From assembly GCF_014161445.1 (NCBI RefSeq), contig NZ_JABBXA010000001.1, positions 620,001-684,000 on the forward strand: a stretch of 64,000 nt of DNA. The letters run 5' to 3'. A model generated the notes under the pieces. It was not told where the DNA came from. It did not search any database and was given only the letters and a program-made list of their open reading frames with translations. This DNA comes from Microbispora sp. H13382 (GTDB lineage Bacteria > Actinomycetota > Actinomycetes > Streptosporangiales > Streptosporangiaceae). Each line of letters starts with the position of its first letter. Positions within the stretch are counted from its first letter, which is position 1. This document shows positions 52,925 to 63,561 of the stretch, in pieces. The translations under genes and the position numbers were made by a program.

Positions 52925-53008
52925 GGGTAACAGGTCAGCCGGGGTACCCAGATCGGCCGGGGTGCCGGATGGGCCGGTTAACAGAACAGCGGGGGGTAAC
53001 AGGTCAGC
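52925..53008. repeat. Direct repeat at the 3' end of the transglutaminase gene
   Basis: GGGTAACAGGTCAGC occurs at 52925-52939 and again at 52994-53008, the second copy covering the transglutaminase gene stop. A third, diverged copy (GGTTAACAGAACAGC) lies at about 52976-52990. No gene is seen in 52843-53003. Confidence 0.75.
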
Positions 53009-55463
53009 GGCGGGCGCCGGTCAGAGTCCGGTCCTGTCCGGAGCCGGCGGGGCGCTCGGGCGTCGTGGCGGTCCCGTGTCCCGGCGACGTCCCCCCGGTC
53101 CGCCGCAGCTCCATCCGCCGCAGACCCGTCCGCCAGAGCCGGGGCCGTAGTCCCTCCAGCCGGTCGAACACGTCGAGCACGCCTTCGCCGGCCGCCCGCA
53201 GCCGCAGCAGGACGGACATCGGGACCAGCGCGGCGCCCAGCCGCCGCCACCGTGAGGTCTTCGACGCCAGATCGCGCCTGATGCGGCGCAGGTCCGCGGG
53301 AACGGGGCCCGACGCCGAGGGCGCGGGGGCGTACCTGAGCCGTTCCTCCGACGTGACGACGCGGGCGAGCGACTCGGCGGCCTGCGGCCCGGGGGCGTAC
53401 CGCTCGGCGATACGGCGGCCGAGCGCGCGCGGCGTCTCGCTCGGCTCCCCGGCCATGCCGAGGTCGGTGAGGATGTCGCGCAGCTCCGCCCAGGCGGCGT
53501 GGCCTCCCGCGGCCGACCGCGTCAGCCGGCGCAGACGCCGGCGGCGCACCAGGAGCCGCGCGGCCGCGGGCAGCAACAGCAGGGCGAGCACGGCGGCGGC
53601 GCCGATGCCGAACTTGACCGCCGCGGGCGTACCCGGGTCGGCCGCGATGGCCGTGCCGTCGAGGTCGCGGTCGAGCTGGCGCGGGTTGGGCCGGGCCGGC
53701 CCCGCGCTCTGGCCGGTGTCCTCGTCGCCCGACGACGGCCCCTCGGACGCGCCCGAGGTGGGCTCGGCCGTCGGCGTGACGGGCAGCGAGTACGACGGCA
53801 CCTGGGCCGTGCCCTGTCCGCCCGCACCGGCGGGGGTGGGCTCGAACCGCAGCCAGCCGATGCCGTCGAAGAACAGCTCGGGCCAGGCGTGCGCGTCATG
53901 GGTGCGGACCGTCCACGCGTCACCGATCTTGGTGCCGCCCGTGTAGCCGATCGACACCCGTGCCGGGATGCCGAGCAGACGCGCCATCACGGCCATCGCC
54001 CCGGCGAACTGCTCGCAGTAGCCCCTGCGGTCGCGCAGCAGGAAGCGGGACAGCGCCTGCGCGCCCGACCCGGACGCGCGCAGGTCGTAGGTGAACCGGC
54101 CGTTGCGGGTGAACCACTCCTGGAGCTCGACCGCGCTCTCGTACGGCGTGGCGGCGTCGGCGGCGACCCGGCGCGCGAGCGCCTCCACCCGGGGGTCGAG
54201 CCCGTCGGGCAGCTGCAGGTAGCGCTCGCTGTCGGGCAGCGTCACCGCCGTGCGCAGCTCGGTCGTGGTGGGCTCGGGCTCCTCGGTCACCACCCGATAC
54301 TCCAGCCCGGCCGCCTCGTCCTCGGTGGAGAAGACCATCAGCGAGGACCGGTCGGCGCGCCAGTCGCCGTCGGCGTCCACCTGCCGGGCCGGATACGGCA
54401 GCGGCAGGAAGTTGAGCTCGTCGATGTCCTCGCTCATCGTGACCCGCATCTCGGCCCGCTTCAGCGACACCCCGGGACGCAGGCCGGGAGCGGGCGGCAG
54501 CGGCCCCTCCGACACGCGGTCCTCCGGGCGCCCGCGCAGCGGGGCCAGCGTCCACTTCGTCCCGTCGAAGATGTCGAGGGAGTAGATCCTCAGGTAACGC
54601 GGCACGTCGTCGCTGCTGGTGTAGGTGAGCACGGTGCCGTTGCTCTGCTGCCTGAGCTGGCCGCCGAGCTTGGCGATGGCGTCGGGGATGCCGATGTTGC
54701 CGCCGCCCCCGCCGAGGCCGTTGCCCACGCCGAAGCCGAACAGCGGGTCGGGGGAGAGCGCCGGCAGCACCGCGGGTACCAGGATCGCCAGCGCGATCGC
54801 CGTGACGCCGATGCGCTTGCCCGACAGGGCGAGCCGCTCGGTGTCGGGGGCGGCGCCGCGCGCCGAGCCGCCGGAACGGCGCACCACCACGGCGCGGCCC
54901 CAGCGGCTCAGGCGCTCCCGCCCGTCGGTAACGAGCAGGCCGATGTAACCGAAGGCCGCGACGACGAACGCGGGCCACCCGATCGGCTCGGTCATCACCG
55001 CGGCGGGCACGGTGAACAGGGCGAGCAGCGGCAGTCCGGCCAGCGCCGCCCGGCGCAGCCGTACCGCGAAGACGTCCACGAGGAGGGCGATCAGTGCCAC
55101 GCCCGCCGCGGTGAGCAGCGTGATGCCGGGCTGGTCCGGCACCGGGGCGGCGAACCGCTGGATGTCGTCGAACCCGGAGCCGAGCAGCTCGGCGAGCCGG
55201 ACGACCGAGTCCCTGGTGGGGACGGCCCGCAGCCACGCCTCCTCCGGCGTGAAGACGGCCGTCAGGTACAGCAGGACCGCGACGGGCGTCACCGCCGGCG
55301 CCACCCATGGACGGGCGCCCAGGCGGGAGGCCGCCGCCCCGGCCAGCGTGGTGACGAGGACCGCCCCCACACAGGACCAGAACCAGGACCCGCCCTCGAA
55401 GAGGGGGTAGAGCGTGACCGTGACGGCCGCCGTGGCCAGCCCCGCCGCAACCGGCAGTTTCAT
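53004..55463 (-). CDS. Membrane-anchored transglutaminase-like protein (TgpA-type)
   Basis: An 819-residue membrane protein. An N-terminal block of about six helices (1-240) is followed by a large extracytoplasmic domain with a transglutaminase core: catalytic cysteine at about 483 (GYCEQFAGAMA) and histidine at about 525 (HDAHAWPELFF), then the aspartate region of GIGWLRFEP. A Ser/Pro/Gly-rich linker, one more helix near 640 and a cytosolic Arg-rich DUF4129-like tail complete it. Proteins of this type sit in operons with MoxR and DUF58, as here, and are thought to act on or sense cell-envelope proteins. Last gene of the operon. Confidence 0.88.
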   Translation of the reverse strand: MKLPVAAGLATAAVTVTLYPLFEGGSWFWSCVGAVLVTTLAGAAASRLGARPWVAPAVTPVAVLLYLTAVFTPEEAWLRAVPTRDSVVRLAELLGSGFDDIQRFAAPVPDQPGITLLTAAGVALIALLVDVFAVRLRRAALAGLPLLALFTVPAAVMTEPIGWPAFVVAAFGYIGLLVTDGRERLSRWGRAVVVRRSGGSARGAAPDTERLALSGKRIGVTAIALAILVPAVLPALSPDPLFGFGVGNGLGGGGGNIGIPDAIAKLGGQLRQQSNGTVLTYTSSDDVPRYLRIYSLDIFDGTKWTLAPLRGRPEDRVSEGPLPPAPGLRPGVSLKRAEMRVTMSEDIDELNFLPLPYPARQVDADGDWRADRSSLMVFSTEDEAAGLEYRVVTEEPEPTTTELRTAVTLPDSERYLQLPDGLDPRVEALARRVAADAATPYESAVELQEWFTRNGRFTYDLRASGSGAQALSRFLLRDRRGYCEQFAGAMAVMARLLGIPARVSIGYTGGTKIGDAWTVRTHDAHAWPELFFDGIGWLRFEPTPAGAGGQGTAQVPSYSLPVTPTAEPTSGASEGPSSGDEDTGQSAGPARPNPRQLDRDLDGTAIAADPGTPAAVKFGIGAAAVLALLLLPAAARLLVRRRRLRRLTRSAAGGHAAWAELRDILTDLGMAGEPSETPRALGRRIAERYAPGPQAAESLARVVTSEERLRYAPAPSASGPVPADLRRIRRDLASKTSRWRRLGAALVPMSVLLRLRAAGEGVLDVFDRLEGLRPRLWRTGLRRMELRRTGGTSPGHGTATTPERPAGSGQDRTLTGARR

Positions 55464-55498
55464 TGCTTCTTACCTTCCGTCCCGCCGGACCGGCCGGT

Positions 55499-56755
55499 TC
55501 AGGCCGCGCTCCGCTTGCTGCCGGCCTCCGGCCACACGCCGGCGAGCGATGCGCCGGCGGGCAGGTCGAGCACCCGCCACCCGCCGCCGGTCAGCACCGA
55601 CCGCGCGGTCCGCGCGTTCTCGGCGGCGACGCCGTCCCAGGAGGCCCCGTTCCCGGAGGCGCGGTCCCAGGACGCGAGGTCGAGCAGGACCGCGACGGCG
55701 GTCACGCCCGAGTGCCTGAGCTGGGCGAGGGTCCGGGCCTCCTCCGGGTCGAGCGCGCCGAGGACCGCGATGATCAGACCCTCCCCGCCGCCCTGGCGCA
55801 GCGCGCCGACGCCGTGCTCCAGCGACCGCGCCGTGCTCTGCCGGACGACGGCGAGCGTGTCGAGCAGGGACCACGACTGGCCGCTGTCCACCACGTGCCG
55901 CGCGCCCTGGTCGGTGACCAGGCGCAGGGCGAGTCCCTCGGCGGACAGGTGCACGCCGATGGACGCGGCGGCCGAGACCGCCACCTCGAACGACGAGCGC
56001 GGCCCCTCGCCCCGGTGCGCGTGCCTGCGGGTGTCGAGCAGCAGCGCGCCCCGGCTCTGCCACTCCTGCTCCTCGCGCCTGACCATCAGCTCGCCGCGCC
56101 GCGCGGTCGAGCGCCAGTGGACCCGGCGCAGGTCGTCGCCCTGGCGATACTCGCGCGGCGCCACGTCGTCGTCGCCCGCCGCCGCGACCGACCGCGTACG
56201 GCTGTCGCCGCCGCCGCTGTACTCGCCCGCCAGACGCACCGGTGGCAGCGGCACCACTTCGGGGGTGACCACGAGCGTGTCGGTGACGGTGAACGAGCGG
56301 GTCAGCTCGACCAGCCCGAACGGGTCGGCGATCCGCACGGACAGCGGTCCGATGGGGAACCGCCCGCGCAGGTCCGAGCCCACCTTGTAATCGATCTCCC
56401 GGACGCCGCGCGGCTCCATCCGGTCGAGGACGAACCTCGGCCGGGTGCCCAGCGCGTACTGCAGGGTGTCCTCCACCAGGAGCAGCCCGGTGGGCAGCCG
56501 GGTGACGTTCTCCAGGCGCAGCGTGACCGTGCTCTCCTCGCCGGTCTGCACCCGCGCCGGGCTGAGCCGCCGGGCGGAGGCCAGCCGGTATCGCGTACGC
56601 GCCACGACCATCGAGGCGAGCAGCGGCATCGCGATGATCAGCACGGCCACGCGGAGCAGGTCCTGCTCCCCGAGCACGAGGGCGCACAGCAGGGCCGCCA
56701 CGCCGGATGCGAGGAACGACCGTCCCCGCGGAGTCAGAGCCTTCAGCCCGGTCAT
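55499..56755 (-). CDS. DUF58 domain protein
   Basis: A 418-residue protein with two hydrophobic helices at the N-terminus (about 13-48), then the DUF58 core: PLSVRIADPFGLVEL, and PREYRQGDDLRRVHWRSTARRGELMVRREEQ, the family signature, before a degenerate VWA-like C-terminal half. DUF58 proteins partner with MoxR ATPases in a chaperone-like system. ATG 56755. It lies between the MoxR and transglutaminase genes, all in one direction with short gaps. Confidence 0.9.
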   Translation of the reverse strand: MTGLKALTPRGRSFLASGVAALLCALVLGEQDLLRVAVLIIAMPLLASMVVARTRYRLASARRLSPARVQTGEESTVTLRLENVTRLPTGLLLVEDTLQYALGTRPRFVLDRMEPRGVREIDYKVGSDLRGRFPIGPLSVRIADPFGLVELTRSFTVTDTLVVTPEVVPLPPVRLAGEYSGGGDSRTRSVAAAGDDDVAPREYRQGDDLRRVHWRSTARRGELMVRREEQEWQSRGALLLDTRRHAHRGEGPRSSFEVAVSAAASIGVHLSAEGLALRLVTDQGARHVVDSGQSWSLLDTLAVVRQSTARSLEHGVGALRQGGGEGLIIAVLGALDPEEARTLAQLRHSGVTAVAVLLDLASWDRASGNGASWDGVAAENARTARSVLTGGGWRVLDLPAGASLAGVWPEAGSKRSAA

Positions 56756-56817
56756 GGGCCCTCCGTCAGTTGCTCACTGTCACTGCGCCGGGCGCGCGCC
56801 CGGCTCACTTGCGTCCG

Positions 56818-57798
<981 letters not shown>

Positions 57799-58236
57799 CA
57801 GGCCTCCATGAGGGTGCGTCCCCGAGAATGGGGCGTTAAACGTTCCTTTTCCATTCTGTGCACTGACCCTATGTCCCCTGTGCTTCTAGGGCGACTTTGT
57901 CCGGAAATCCGGGTGAACTGCCCACAGTGTTGTGGCCTCTCTTCACGGTCGCGTTCCACGCTCGTCCGAATCCCGTGACATCCAGCGACATCCAGCGACA
58001 TCCAGCGACATCCAGCGACATCCCGCGACACGCGAACCCCGGGCCGCCACCCGCGCGCTCCACTTCCCTCCACCGGCCCCCGGCCCGGCGCCGCGAACCC
58101 CGTGCGCGCCGGGGTTTCCGGCGGTGCCGACACGCCCGCGCGCGGGCCGGGGGGCGCCGCCGCGCCCCACTCCGACCCACCCCATTTCACCTGCGAAAAC
58201 GCCGCGCATTTTGAATGCGGACACGCTCAGAATCAG
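57799..58236. other. Divergent region between moxR and mraZ
   Basis: No gene is supportable here. It holds the moxR promoter (TAGGGT on the minus strand at 57866-57871), a 10-bp tandem repeat at 57977-58030, a very GC-rich run to about 58190, and a small hairpin (GCATT-TTG-AATGC at about 58206-58218). The mraZ promoter follows. Apparent open frames on both strands come from composition and the repeats. Confidence 0.6.
57977..58030. repeat. 10-bp tandem repeat upstream of mraZ
   Basis: Four perfect copies of GACATCCAGC (57977, 57987, 57997, 58007), one with a single change (GACATCCCGC at 58017), then a degenerate GACA start at 58027. The period is one DNA helical turn. It lies about 210 bases upstream of the mraZ -35 and 110 bases from the moxR promoter. 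Confidence 0.92.
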
Positions 58237-58278
58237 TTGACGGTGGGGAGAAGTGGAGTATGGTGGTGCGCAGTGGAG
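58237..58278 (+). promoter_or_regulatory. mraZ promoter with four MraZ-type operator boxes
   Basis: TTGACG (58237-58242) and TATGGT (58259-58264), 16 bases apart, form the promoter. Over and after it lie four boxes of the form GTGGNG at 58243, 58253, 58263 and 58273, each exactly 10 bases from the next: GTGGGG, GTGGAG, GTGGTG, GTGGAG. MraZ is known to bind short direct TGGGN-like repeats with 10-base spacing in front of its own gene, so autorepression of the division cluster is likely. Confidence 0.8.
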
Positions 58279-58328
58279 GGCAGGGGCTATAGCGCTGAGC
58301 GCTCCACAAGGCACAGGAGGTGGGTCCG

Positions 58329-58760
58329 GTGTTCCTCGGCACCCACCACCCGCGCCTCGACGACAAAGGACGGCTGTTCCTGCCGGCGAAGTATCGCGAG
58401 GAGCTGGCGGAGGGTCTGGTGATCACCAAAGGCCAGGAGCGCTGCCTCTACGTCTTCCCCGTAGAGGAGTTCCAGCGCATCACCGAGGCCCTGCGTACCG
58501 CTCCGGTTACGGCGAAGGCGGTCCGCGACTACAGCCGTGTCTTCTTCGCCAGTGCGTCCGACGAGGTGCCGGACAAGCAGGGGCGCATCACGATTCCCCA
58601 GACGCTGCGGCGCTACGCCGGGCTGGAACGTGACTGCGTCGTGATCGGCGCCAACACGCGACTGGAGATTTGGGACGCCCAGGCATGGGACACCTACCTG
58701 GAAGCCCAGGAGCAGGCCTTCTCCGACCTGTCGGAGGAGGTGTTGCCCGGGATTCTGTAG
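58329..58760 (+). CDS. mraZ: Transcriptional regulator MraZ
   Basis: A 143-residue DNA-binding protein at the head of the division and cell-wall cluster. It carries two AbrB-like swapped-hairpin halves: [23 protein letters not shown] and later [24 protein letters not shown] start it at GTG 58329 ([15 protein letters not shown]), 8 bases after AGGAGG; GTG 58320 overlaps that site. It forms rings that bind repeated boxes upstream of mraZ, four of which are visible here at 10-base spacing. Confidence 0.95.
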   Translation: MFLGTHHPRLDDKGRLFLPAKYREELAEGLVITKGQERCLYVFPVEEFQRITEALRTAPVTAKAVRDYSRVFFASASDEVPDKQGRITIPQTLRRYAGLERDCVVIGANTRLEIWDAQAWDTYLEAQEQAFSDLSEEVLPGIL

Positions 58761-59002
58761 ACCGGTCCTTATCTTTTCGATCGATCGACCCGTCGGTGAC
58801 GTTCGGCGAGGTCTCCACCCGCTCCCATGTGGCAGCTGATGCACCTTCCCCGGTGTCAGACGCCATGGCCGGCGACGCGGATGGGGACCTGGCCGGACGG
58901 GTCGGTTCCCAGGGAACCGGCATGGGTGGGGGTCCGTTGGGTAGTCACCGGCGGCACAGCCGCGAATCCGCGAGTACTGCGGCGTAATGGGGGTTGGAAG
59001 CG

Positions 59003-59968
59003 TTGTCGTACGAGCCCGGTCAGCCGGGTGGTCACGTTCCGGTCATGCTCGATCGCGTGCTGGAGTTGCTCGCTCCGGCGCTGTCCGGACCGGAGCCGGT
59101 GGTCGTGGACGCCAACCTCGGTCTCGGCGGGCACGCCGAGGCGCTCCTGGCCGCACACCCCTCCCTCCACCTCGTCGGCATCGACCGCGACCCCACCGCC
59201 ATCGAGCGTTCCACCGCCAGGCTCGCGCCGTACGCGGACCGGATCACCCTGGTGCGCGCCGTCTCCGACGAACTGGCCGACGTGCTCCGTGACGCCGGAC
59301 GGCCCCGCGTGGACGCCGCGCTGTTCGACCTCGGCGTGTCCTCCCCTCAGCTCGACGAGGCCGAGCGCGGTTTCGCCTACTCCTACGACGCCCCCCTCGA
59401 CATGCGGATGGACCGCGAGCAGGAGCTCACCGCGGAGCGTGTGGTGAACACCTACTCCGCCGCGGATCTCACCCGCATCCTGCGCGACTACGGCGAGGAG
59501 CGTTTCGCGGCACGCGTCGCGAGCCTCATCGTCAAGGAGCGCGCCAAGGACCCCATCACCAGCACGAAACGACTTGCCGACCTGGTCCGCGCGGCGATCC
59601 CCGCCGCGACGAGGCGGACCGGGGGAAACCCGGCGAAGAGAACGTTCCAGGCGCTGCGCATCGAGGTGAACGGAGAGCTGTCGGCGCTCGAGCGCGCGCT
59701 CCCCGCCGCGCTCGACGCGCTGACGCTGGGCGGGCGCGTGGTCGTGCTCGCCTACCACTCCCTGGAGGACCGGCTCACCAAGCAGGTCCTCGTGGCGCGA
59801 ACCAGGGACACCAGCCCTCTCGGGCTGCCGGTCCCCCTGGAGGCTCACCAGCCCCGGTTCCGCCTTCTGACGAGGGGAGCGGAGCTCCCGGACGAAGAGG
59901 AGGTGGCCCGCAACCCGCGGGCGGCCTCGGCCCGCTTGCGGGCGGCAGAGAGGATCCGCGAGGGATGA
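59003..59968 (+). CDS. rsmH: 16S rRNA (cytosine-1402-N4) methyltransferase
   Basis: Methylates N4 of C1402 in the ribosomal decoding centre. The 321-residue product begins [23 protein letters not shown] from TTG 59003, with GGGGG nine bases upstream; TTG 58994 adds three residues but has no ribosome binding site. The SAM site is [16 protein letters not shown] (usually DxTxGxGGH, here with Asn for Thr), and the catalytic region is [30 protein letters not shown]. The last codons overlap the ftsL-like start (ATGA). The 242 bases before it show no gene. Confidence 0.94.
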   Translation: MSYEPGQPGGHVPVMLDRVLELLAPALSGPEPVVVDANLGLGGHAEALLAAHPSLHLVGIDRDPTAIERSTARLAPYADRITLVRAVSDELADVLRDAGRPRVDAALFDLGVSSPQLDEAERGFAYSYDAPLDMRMDREQELTAERVVNTYSAADLTRILRDYGEERFAARVASLIVKERAKDPITSTKRLADLVRAAIPAATRRTGGNPAKRTFQALRIEVNGELSALERALPAALDALTLGGRVVVLAYHSLEDRLTKQVLVARTRDTSPLGLPVPLEAHQPRFRLLTRGAELPDEEEVARNPRAASARLRAAERIREG

Positions 59969-60861
59969 GGACAGAGCAGGAGAGCAGGAGGGCGGCGGGT
60001 CGCACGGCCGCGCCGCCCCGCGTGCCGGGCCGGACCGCCGCGGCGGCGGGCGAGGCCGTCACCACTCCCGAGGAGCGCCGCGTCCGCCCCGGCGCGCCCA
60101 CGGCCGGTGACGACCGCCGGCGCGAGGCCGTCCCGGCCCCCCGGGCAGGCGGTACGGAGAGCCGTCGCCGTGAGGCCGTCCCGGCTTCCCGTCAGGGCGC
60201 GGACGGCAGGCGCCGGCGTGAGGCGGTTCCGGCCGCCGGGCAGGGCGGCGCGCCGGCGGCGTCCACCGGATCCGTCGCGGCCCCGAAGCGTGACGGCTCC
60301 CGGACGCGTACGGCCGCCCGCACCGCCTCCGGCACGACCGTTCCCCGCACGACCGTTCCCCGCACGACCGCTCCCCGCATTGCAGCATCCCGCACTGCCG
60401 CATCCCGCACGGCCACCCGTCCCGCGCCGCCCGATGAGGCCCACGGCCTCACCGAGGTCGCGCCCGCTCAGCGGCGCGTCCGGCGCGGTGGTTCGGAAAC
60501 CCGGCCTGCGGCGTCCGCGCGTGCCACAATGGCGCGGCGGGCGTTCCGGCGGCCGCCGCGTGCGCCGTTCGTGCTGCTCGTCGTGGGCCTCATGTGCGGC
60601 GGCCTGGTGACCCTCCTGCTGCTCAACACGGTCCTCGCGCAGGACTCGTTCCGGCTGACCGACCTGCGGTCGAGCATCGACGAACTGCACGAGCAGGCCG
60701 CGGAGCAGGAGAACCAGCTCCGCCGGTGGACGCAGCCGGACGTGGTGGACGAGCAGGCCAGGGCGCAGGGCCTCGAGCGGGACAAGACGGCGCCCGACTT
60801 CATCCGCACCGACGACGCGACGGCGCAGGAGCAGGCCCAGAAGGAGGGCACGGACCGGTGA
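59965..60861 (+). CDS. ftsL: FtsL-like division protein with a long basic repeat tail
   Basis: A 298-residue protein at the ftsL position between rsmH and ftsI. A single membrane helix (about 201-223) is followed by a short coiled coil ([19 protein letters not shown]) and an extracytoplasmic end, the FtsL/DivIC pattern. FtsL links FtsQ, FtsB and the FtsW-FtsI synthase. The 200-residue cytoplasmic N-terminus is exceptional: disordered and strongly basic, with three RRREAVPA units (51-58, 67-74, 83-90) and three [10 protein letters not shown] units (124-138). ATG 59965 overlaps the rsmH stop; an internal start nearer the helix is possible but less likely given that overlap. Confidence 0.82.
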   Translation: MRTEQESRRAAGRTAAPPRVPGRTAAAAGEAVTTPEERRVRPGAPTAGDDRRREAVPAPRAGGTESRRREAVPASRQGADGRRRREAVPAAGQGGAPAASTGSVAAPKRDGSRTRTAARTASGTTVPRTTVPRTTAPRIAASRTAASRTATRPAPPDEAHGLTEVAPAQRRVRRGGSETRPAASARATMARRAFRRPPRAPFVLLVVGLMCGGLVTLLLLNTVLAQDSFRLTDLRSSIDELHEQAAEQENQLRRWTQPDVVDEQARAQGLERDKTAPDFIRTDDATAQEQAQKEGTDR

Positions 60862-63500
60862 GAGAAAGCGGCCGGAACCCGGGTCCCGGCCGCGGGGGTC
60901 CCAGCGGGCGAGGCGGTGGCCAGGGCCCGGGCGGTGACAGGAGGAGCCCGGGCTCCCCGGGGCGGCCCTCCCGCCAGGACGGGCCGCCGAGGCCGGGCCG
61001 TCCCGGCCGGCCGTCCGACCCCGGGCGTGACGAGGCGACGGGCGGCCCGGTACGGCGCGGCCGGAACGACGGCGCCCCGGAAGGCGGCGGCAGGCAGGGC
61101 GGCGCCGGACAGGGCGGGCGGACGGACGGCGCACGTACGCCGCGAAAGGGTGAGCCCGGCGTGTCCGGCGGCGGCTCGCGCCGCGCCGGCGCGCAGCATA
61201 CCGGCGCAGGTGAGGGGCGTCCGCGTGGCGGGCGCGTGAGCGGGCCGGGCGAGGCCGGCGACAGGCCGCGCGGTGCCGCCGCATCGGGCGGCGACAAGCG
61301 GTCTCCGGCGGAATCGCCGGGGAGACCGGCGAGCGGCGCGAGATCGGGGCAGCCGCGGGCGGGCGCGCCCGGCACCCCCGACCGGCCGCGTGGCGGCGTG
61401 CCGGGTCACGGCACGCGGGGAGCCGCGCCCGGCGTTCCCGGAAGGCCGGGCGCCAACGGCAAGTCCGGTGCCACGGGCAGGCCCGGTGTCACTGGAAAGC
61501 CGGGTGTCACTGGAAAGCCGGGTGTCACTGGAAAGCCCGGTGCCACTGGAAAGCCGGGTGTCACTGGAAAGCCGGGCGCCGCGGGAAAGGGCGCTCCGGG
61601 AAACAGCGCTTCCCTGACCGGTGCCTCCGGGCAGGGCGGAGCCCCCGGCAGGGCCGGCGCGGGCCGTCCACGTCCCCGTCCCGGTGGCGCCCCGTCCGGT
61701 CCGCAGGGCCCGAATCCGCAGCGTTCGGCGGGACCGCCAGGACCGCCGGGCCCGCCGCGTCCGCCCGCCGTGCTCCGGCTGGGCAACCCCGCCCGCCGGC
61801 TGAGGGCGGCGCTGGTGGTGATGGCGATCGTGCTGTCGCTGTTCGCCGGACGGCTGGTCCAGCTGCAGGGCTTCGACTCCAAGGTGCTCCAGGCGAAGGC
61901 CGCCCAGCAGCGCGTGCAGCCGGAGACGCTGCCGGCGCGCCGCGGCTCGATCACCGACGCCGGGGGACACGACCTCGCCGTGACGGTCGAGGCCAGGGAG
62001 GTCTACGTCGACCCCAAGGACGTCGATCCGGCCAAGCGCGACCTGGTCGCCACCACGCTGGCACGGGAGCTGAACAAGCCCAAGGAGGAGATCGCCGCCG
62101 CGCTGGCCAAGACCGAGCAGCGGTACATCCCGCTGGCCCGCGACGTCGAGCCGCCGCGGGCCAAGCGCATCATGGGCTTCGAGCTCAGGGGCGTCGGCGT
62201 GAAGGAGACCTACCGCCGTCTCTACCCCGGCAACTCGCTCGCGGGCGGCCTGCTCGGCTTCGTCGGCGTCGACGGCAGGGGCCTGGAGGGCCTGGAGAGC
62301 GCGTACGACGACATCCTGGCGGGCAAGGACGGCAAGCAGAGCATCGAGCTCGGCGCCAACCGGCAGCGCATTCCGATGACGCGCAGCCAGCGCGAGGCGC
62401 CGGTGCCCGGGCGCGACGTGCGCCTGACCATCGACAGGGACATCCAGTGGGCCGCGGAGGAGTCGCTGGCCCGGCAGGTCCGCGAGACGGGGGCGCGCAG
62501 CGGCAGCGTGATCGTCATGGACGTGCCGACCGGTCAGATCCTGGCCATGGCGAACGCGCCCCAGGCCAACCTCAACGCCTGGCAGTCCGCCCCGGCGGAG
62601 GACCGCGCCAACCGCGCCGCGTCGGAGATCTTCGAGCCGGGCAGCACCAACAAGGTCATCACGGCGGCGGCGGCGATGGAGGCCGGCGTGGTCGCTCCCG
62701 ACACCGCCTTCCGCGTGCCCGACCACATCCAGTGCGCCGACCGGCAGCTCAGGGACGCCCACCCGCATGAACCCGAGTTGCTGACGTTCACCGGAATCCT
62801 CGCCGAGTCGAGCAACGTCGGCACGATCATGGTAGCGGACAAGATCTCCAGCCAGCGGCTGTACGACATGTTCCGGTCGTTCGGATTCGGCGCGCGCAGC
62901 GGGGCGGGGATCCCGGGTGATCAGGCCGGTCTGCTGCCCCAGTGGCAGACGTGGTCGGGCAGCCAGCGCTGTACCATCGCCTACGGTCAGGGCATCTCGG
63001 TCACGGCGCTGCAGATGGCAGGCGTCTACCAGACGATCGCCAACGGCGGAGTGCGGGTGACCCCCTCGATCGTGGCGGGCACCACCGACGCGCACGGGGC
63101 GTTCGTGCCCAGCCCGGCCGCCAAGAGCACACGCGTGATCAGCGAGACGACCGCCCGGCGGATCGCGCTGATGCTGGAGGCCGCGGTGGGCCACGAGGGC
63201 ACGGGGAAGGAGGCCTCGATCGAGGGCTACCGTGTCGCCGGCAAGACGGGCACCGCCATGCGGTACGACGAGAAGTGCGCGGGATACTGCGGATACACCG
63301 CCACGTTCGTCGGCTTCACTCCCGCGGACCAGCCCCGGCTGATGGCCCTGGCGGTCATCCAGGATCCGAAGAAAGGCCACTACGGCGGCGCCATCGCCGC
63401 CCCGGTGTTCAAGGACGTCATGACTTTCGCGTTGAAGAGCAGGAAGATCCCCCCGACCGGCACGAAGGCGCCCGAGATGCTCCTTCGCCCGGCGGAGTGA
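60858..63500 (+). CDS. ftsI: Penicillin-binding protein 3 / FtsI with collagen-like N-terminus
   Basis: Septal peptidoglycan transpeptidase. From GTG 60858 (GTGA overlap with the ftsL-like gene) it has 880 residues. The membrane helix is at 315-337 ([21 protein letters not shown]), followed by the dimerisation domain (about 350-530) and the transpeptidase domain, with Ser596 in STNK (SxxK), SSN at 651-653 and KTG at 796-798. Relatives have cytoplasmic tails of tens of residues; here it is about 310 residues, disordered, Gly/Pro/Arg-rich, with 16 uninterrupted Gly-X-Y triplets (192-239). The transpeptidase motifs are intact, so the enzyme should be active. Confidence 0.93.
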   Translation: MRESGRNPGPGRGGPSGRGGGQGPGGDRRSPGSPGRPSRQDGPPRPGRPGRPSDPGRDEATGGPVRRGRNDGAPEGGGRQGGAGQGGRTDGARTPRKGEPGVSGGGSRRAGAQHTGAGEGRPRGGRVSGPGEAGDRPRGAAASGGDKRSPAESPGRPASGARSGQPRAGAPGTPDRPRGGVPGHGTRGAAPGVPGRPGANGKSGATGRPGVTGKPGVTGKPGVTGKPGATGKPGVTGKPGAAGKGAPGNSASLTGASGQGGAPGRAGAGRPRPRPGGAPSGPQGPNPQRSAGPPGPPGPPRPPAVLRLGNPARRLRAALVVMAIVLSLFAGRLVQLQGFDSKVLQAKAAQQRVQPETLPARRGSITDAGGHDLAVTVEAREVYVDPKDVDPAKRDLVATTLARELNKPKEEIAAALAKTEQRYIPLARDVEPPRAKRIMGFELRGVGVKETYRRLYPGNSLAGGLLGFVGVDGRGLEGLESAYDDILAGKDGKQSIELGANRQRIPMTRSQREAPVPGRDVRLTIDRDIQWAAEESLARQVRETGARSGSVIVMDVPTGQILAMANAPQANLNAWQSAPAEDRANRAASEIFEPGSTNKVITAAAAMEAGVVAPDTAFRVPDHIQCADRQLRDAHPHEPELLTFTGILAESSNVGTIMVADKISSQRLYDMFRSFGFGARSGAGIPGDQAGLLPQWQTWSGSQRCTIAYGQGISVTALQMAGVYQTIANGGVRVTPSIVAGTTDAHGAFVPSPAAKSTRVISETTARRIALMLEAAVGHEGTGKEASIEGYRVAGKTGTAMRYDEKCAGYCGYTATFVGFTPADQPRLMALAVIQDPKKGHYGGAIAAPVFKDVMTFALKSRKIPPTGTKAPEMLLRPAE
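61485..61574 (+). repeat. 18-bp coding repeat giving collagen-like GVTGKP units in ftsI
   Basis: Five tandem copies of an 18-base unit close to GGTGTCACTGGAAAGCCG, differing at one or two bases (the fourth reads GGTGCC). Each encodes GVTGKP or GATGKP. The repeat extends a Gly-X-Y run that begins at 61431. Confidence 0.93.
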
Positions 63501-63549
63501 CCGCGGAGTGACGGGAGTCGGAGTGGCCGGGACGAGCGACGGAGGGGGG

Positions 63550-63555
63550 TACGCT
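63550..63555 (+). promoter_or_regulatory. Leaderless-type -10 element of murE
   Basis: TACGCT ends exactly six bases before GTG 63562. An extra promoter here would allow murE to be transcribed without the upstream division genes. Confidence 0.5.
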
Positions 63556-63561
63556 CTCGCC

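Noticed and set aside
57977-58030. CRISPR-like array
   Set aside because: The 10-bp units are contiguous with no spacers and no cas genes are present; it is a simple tandem repeat.
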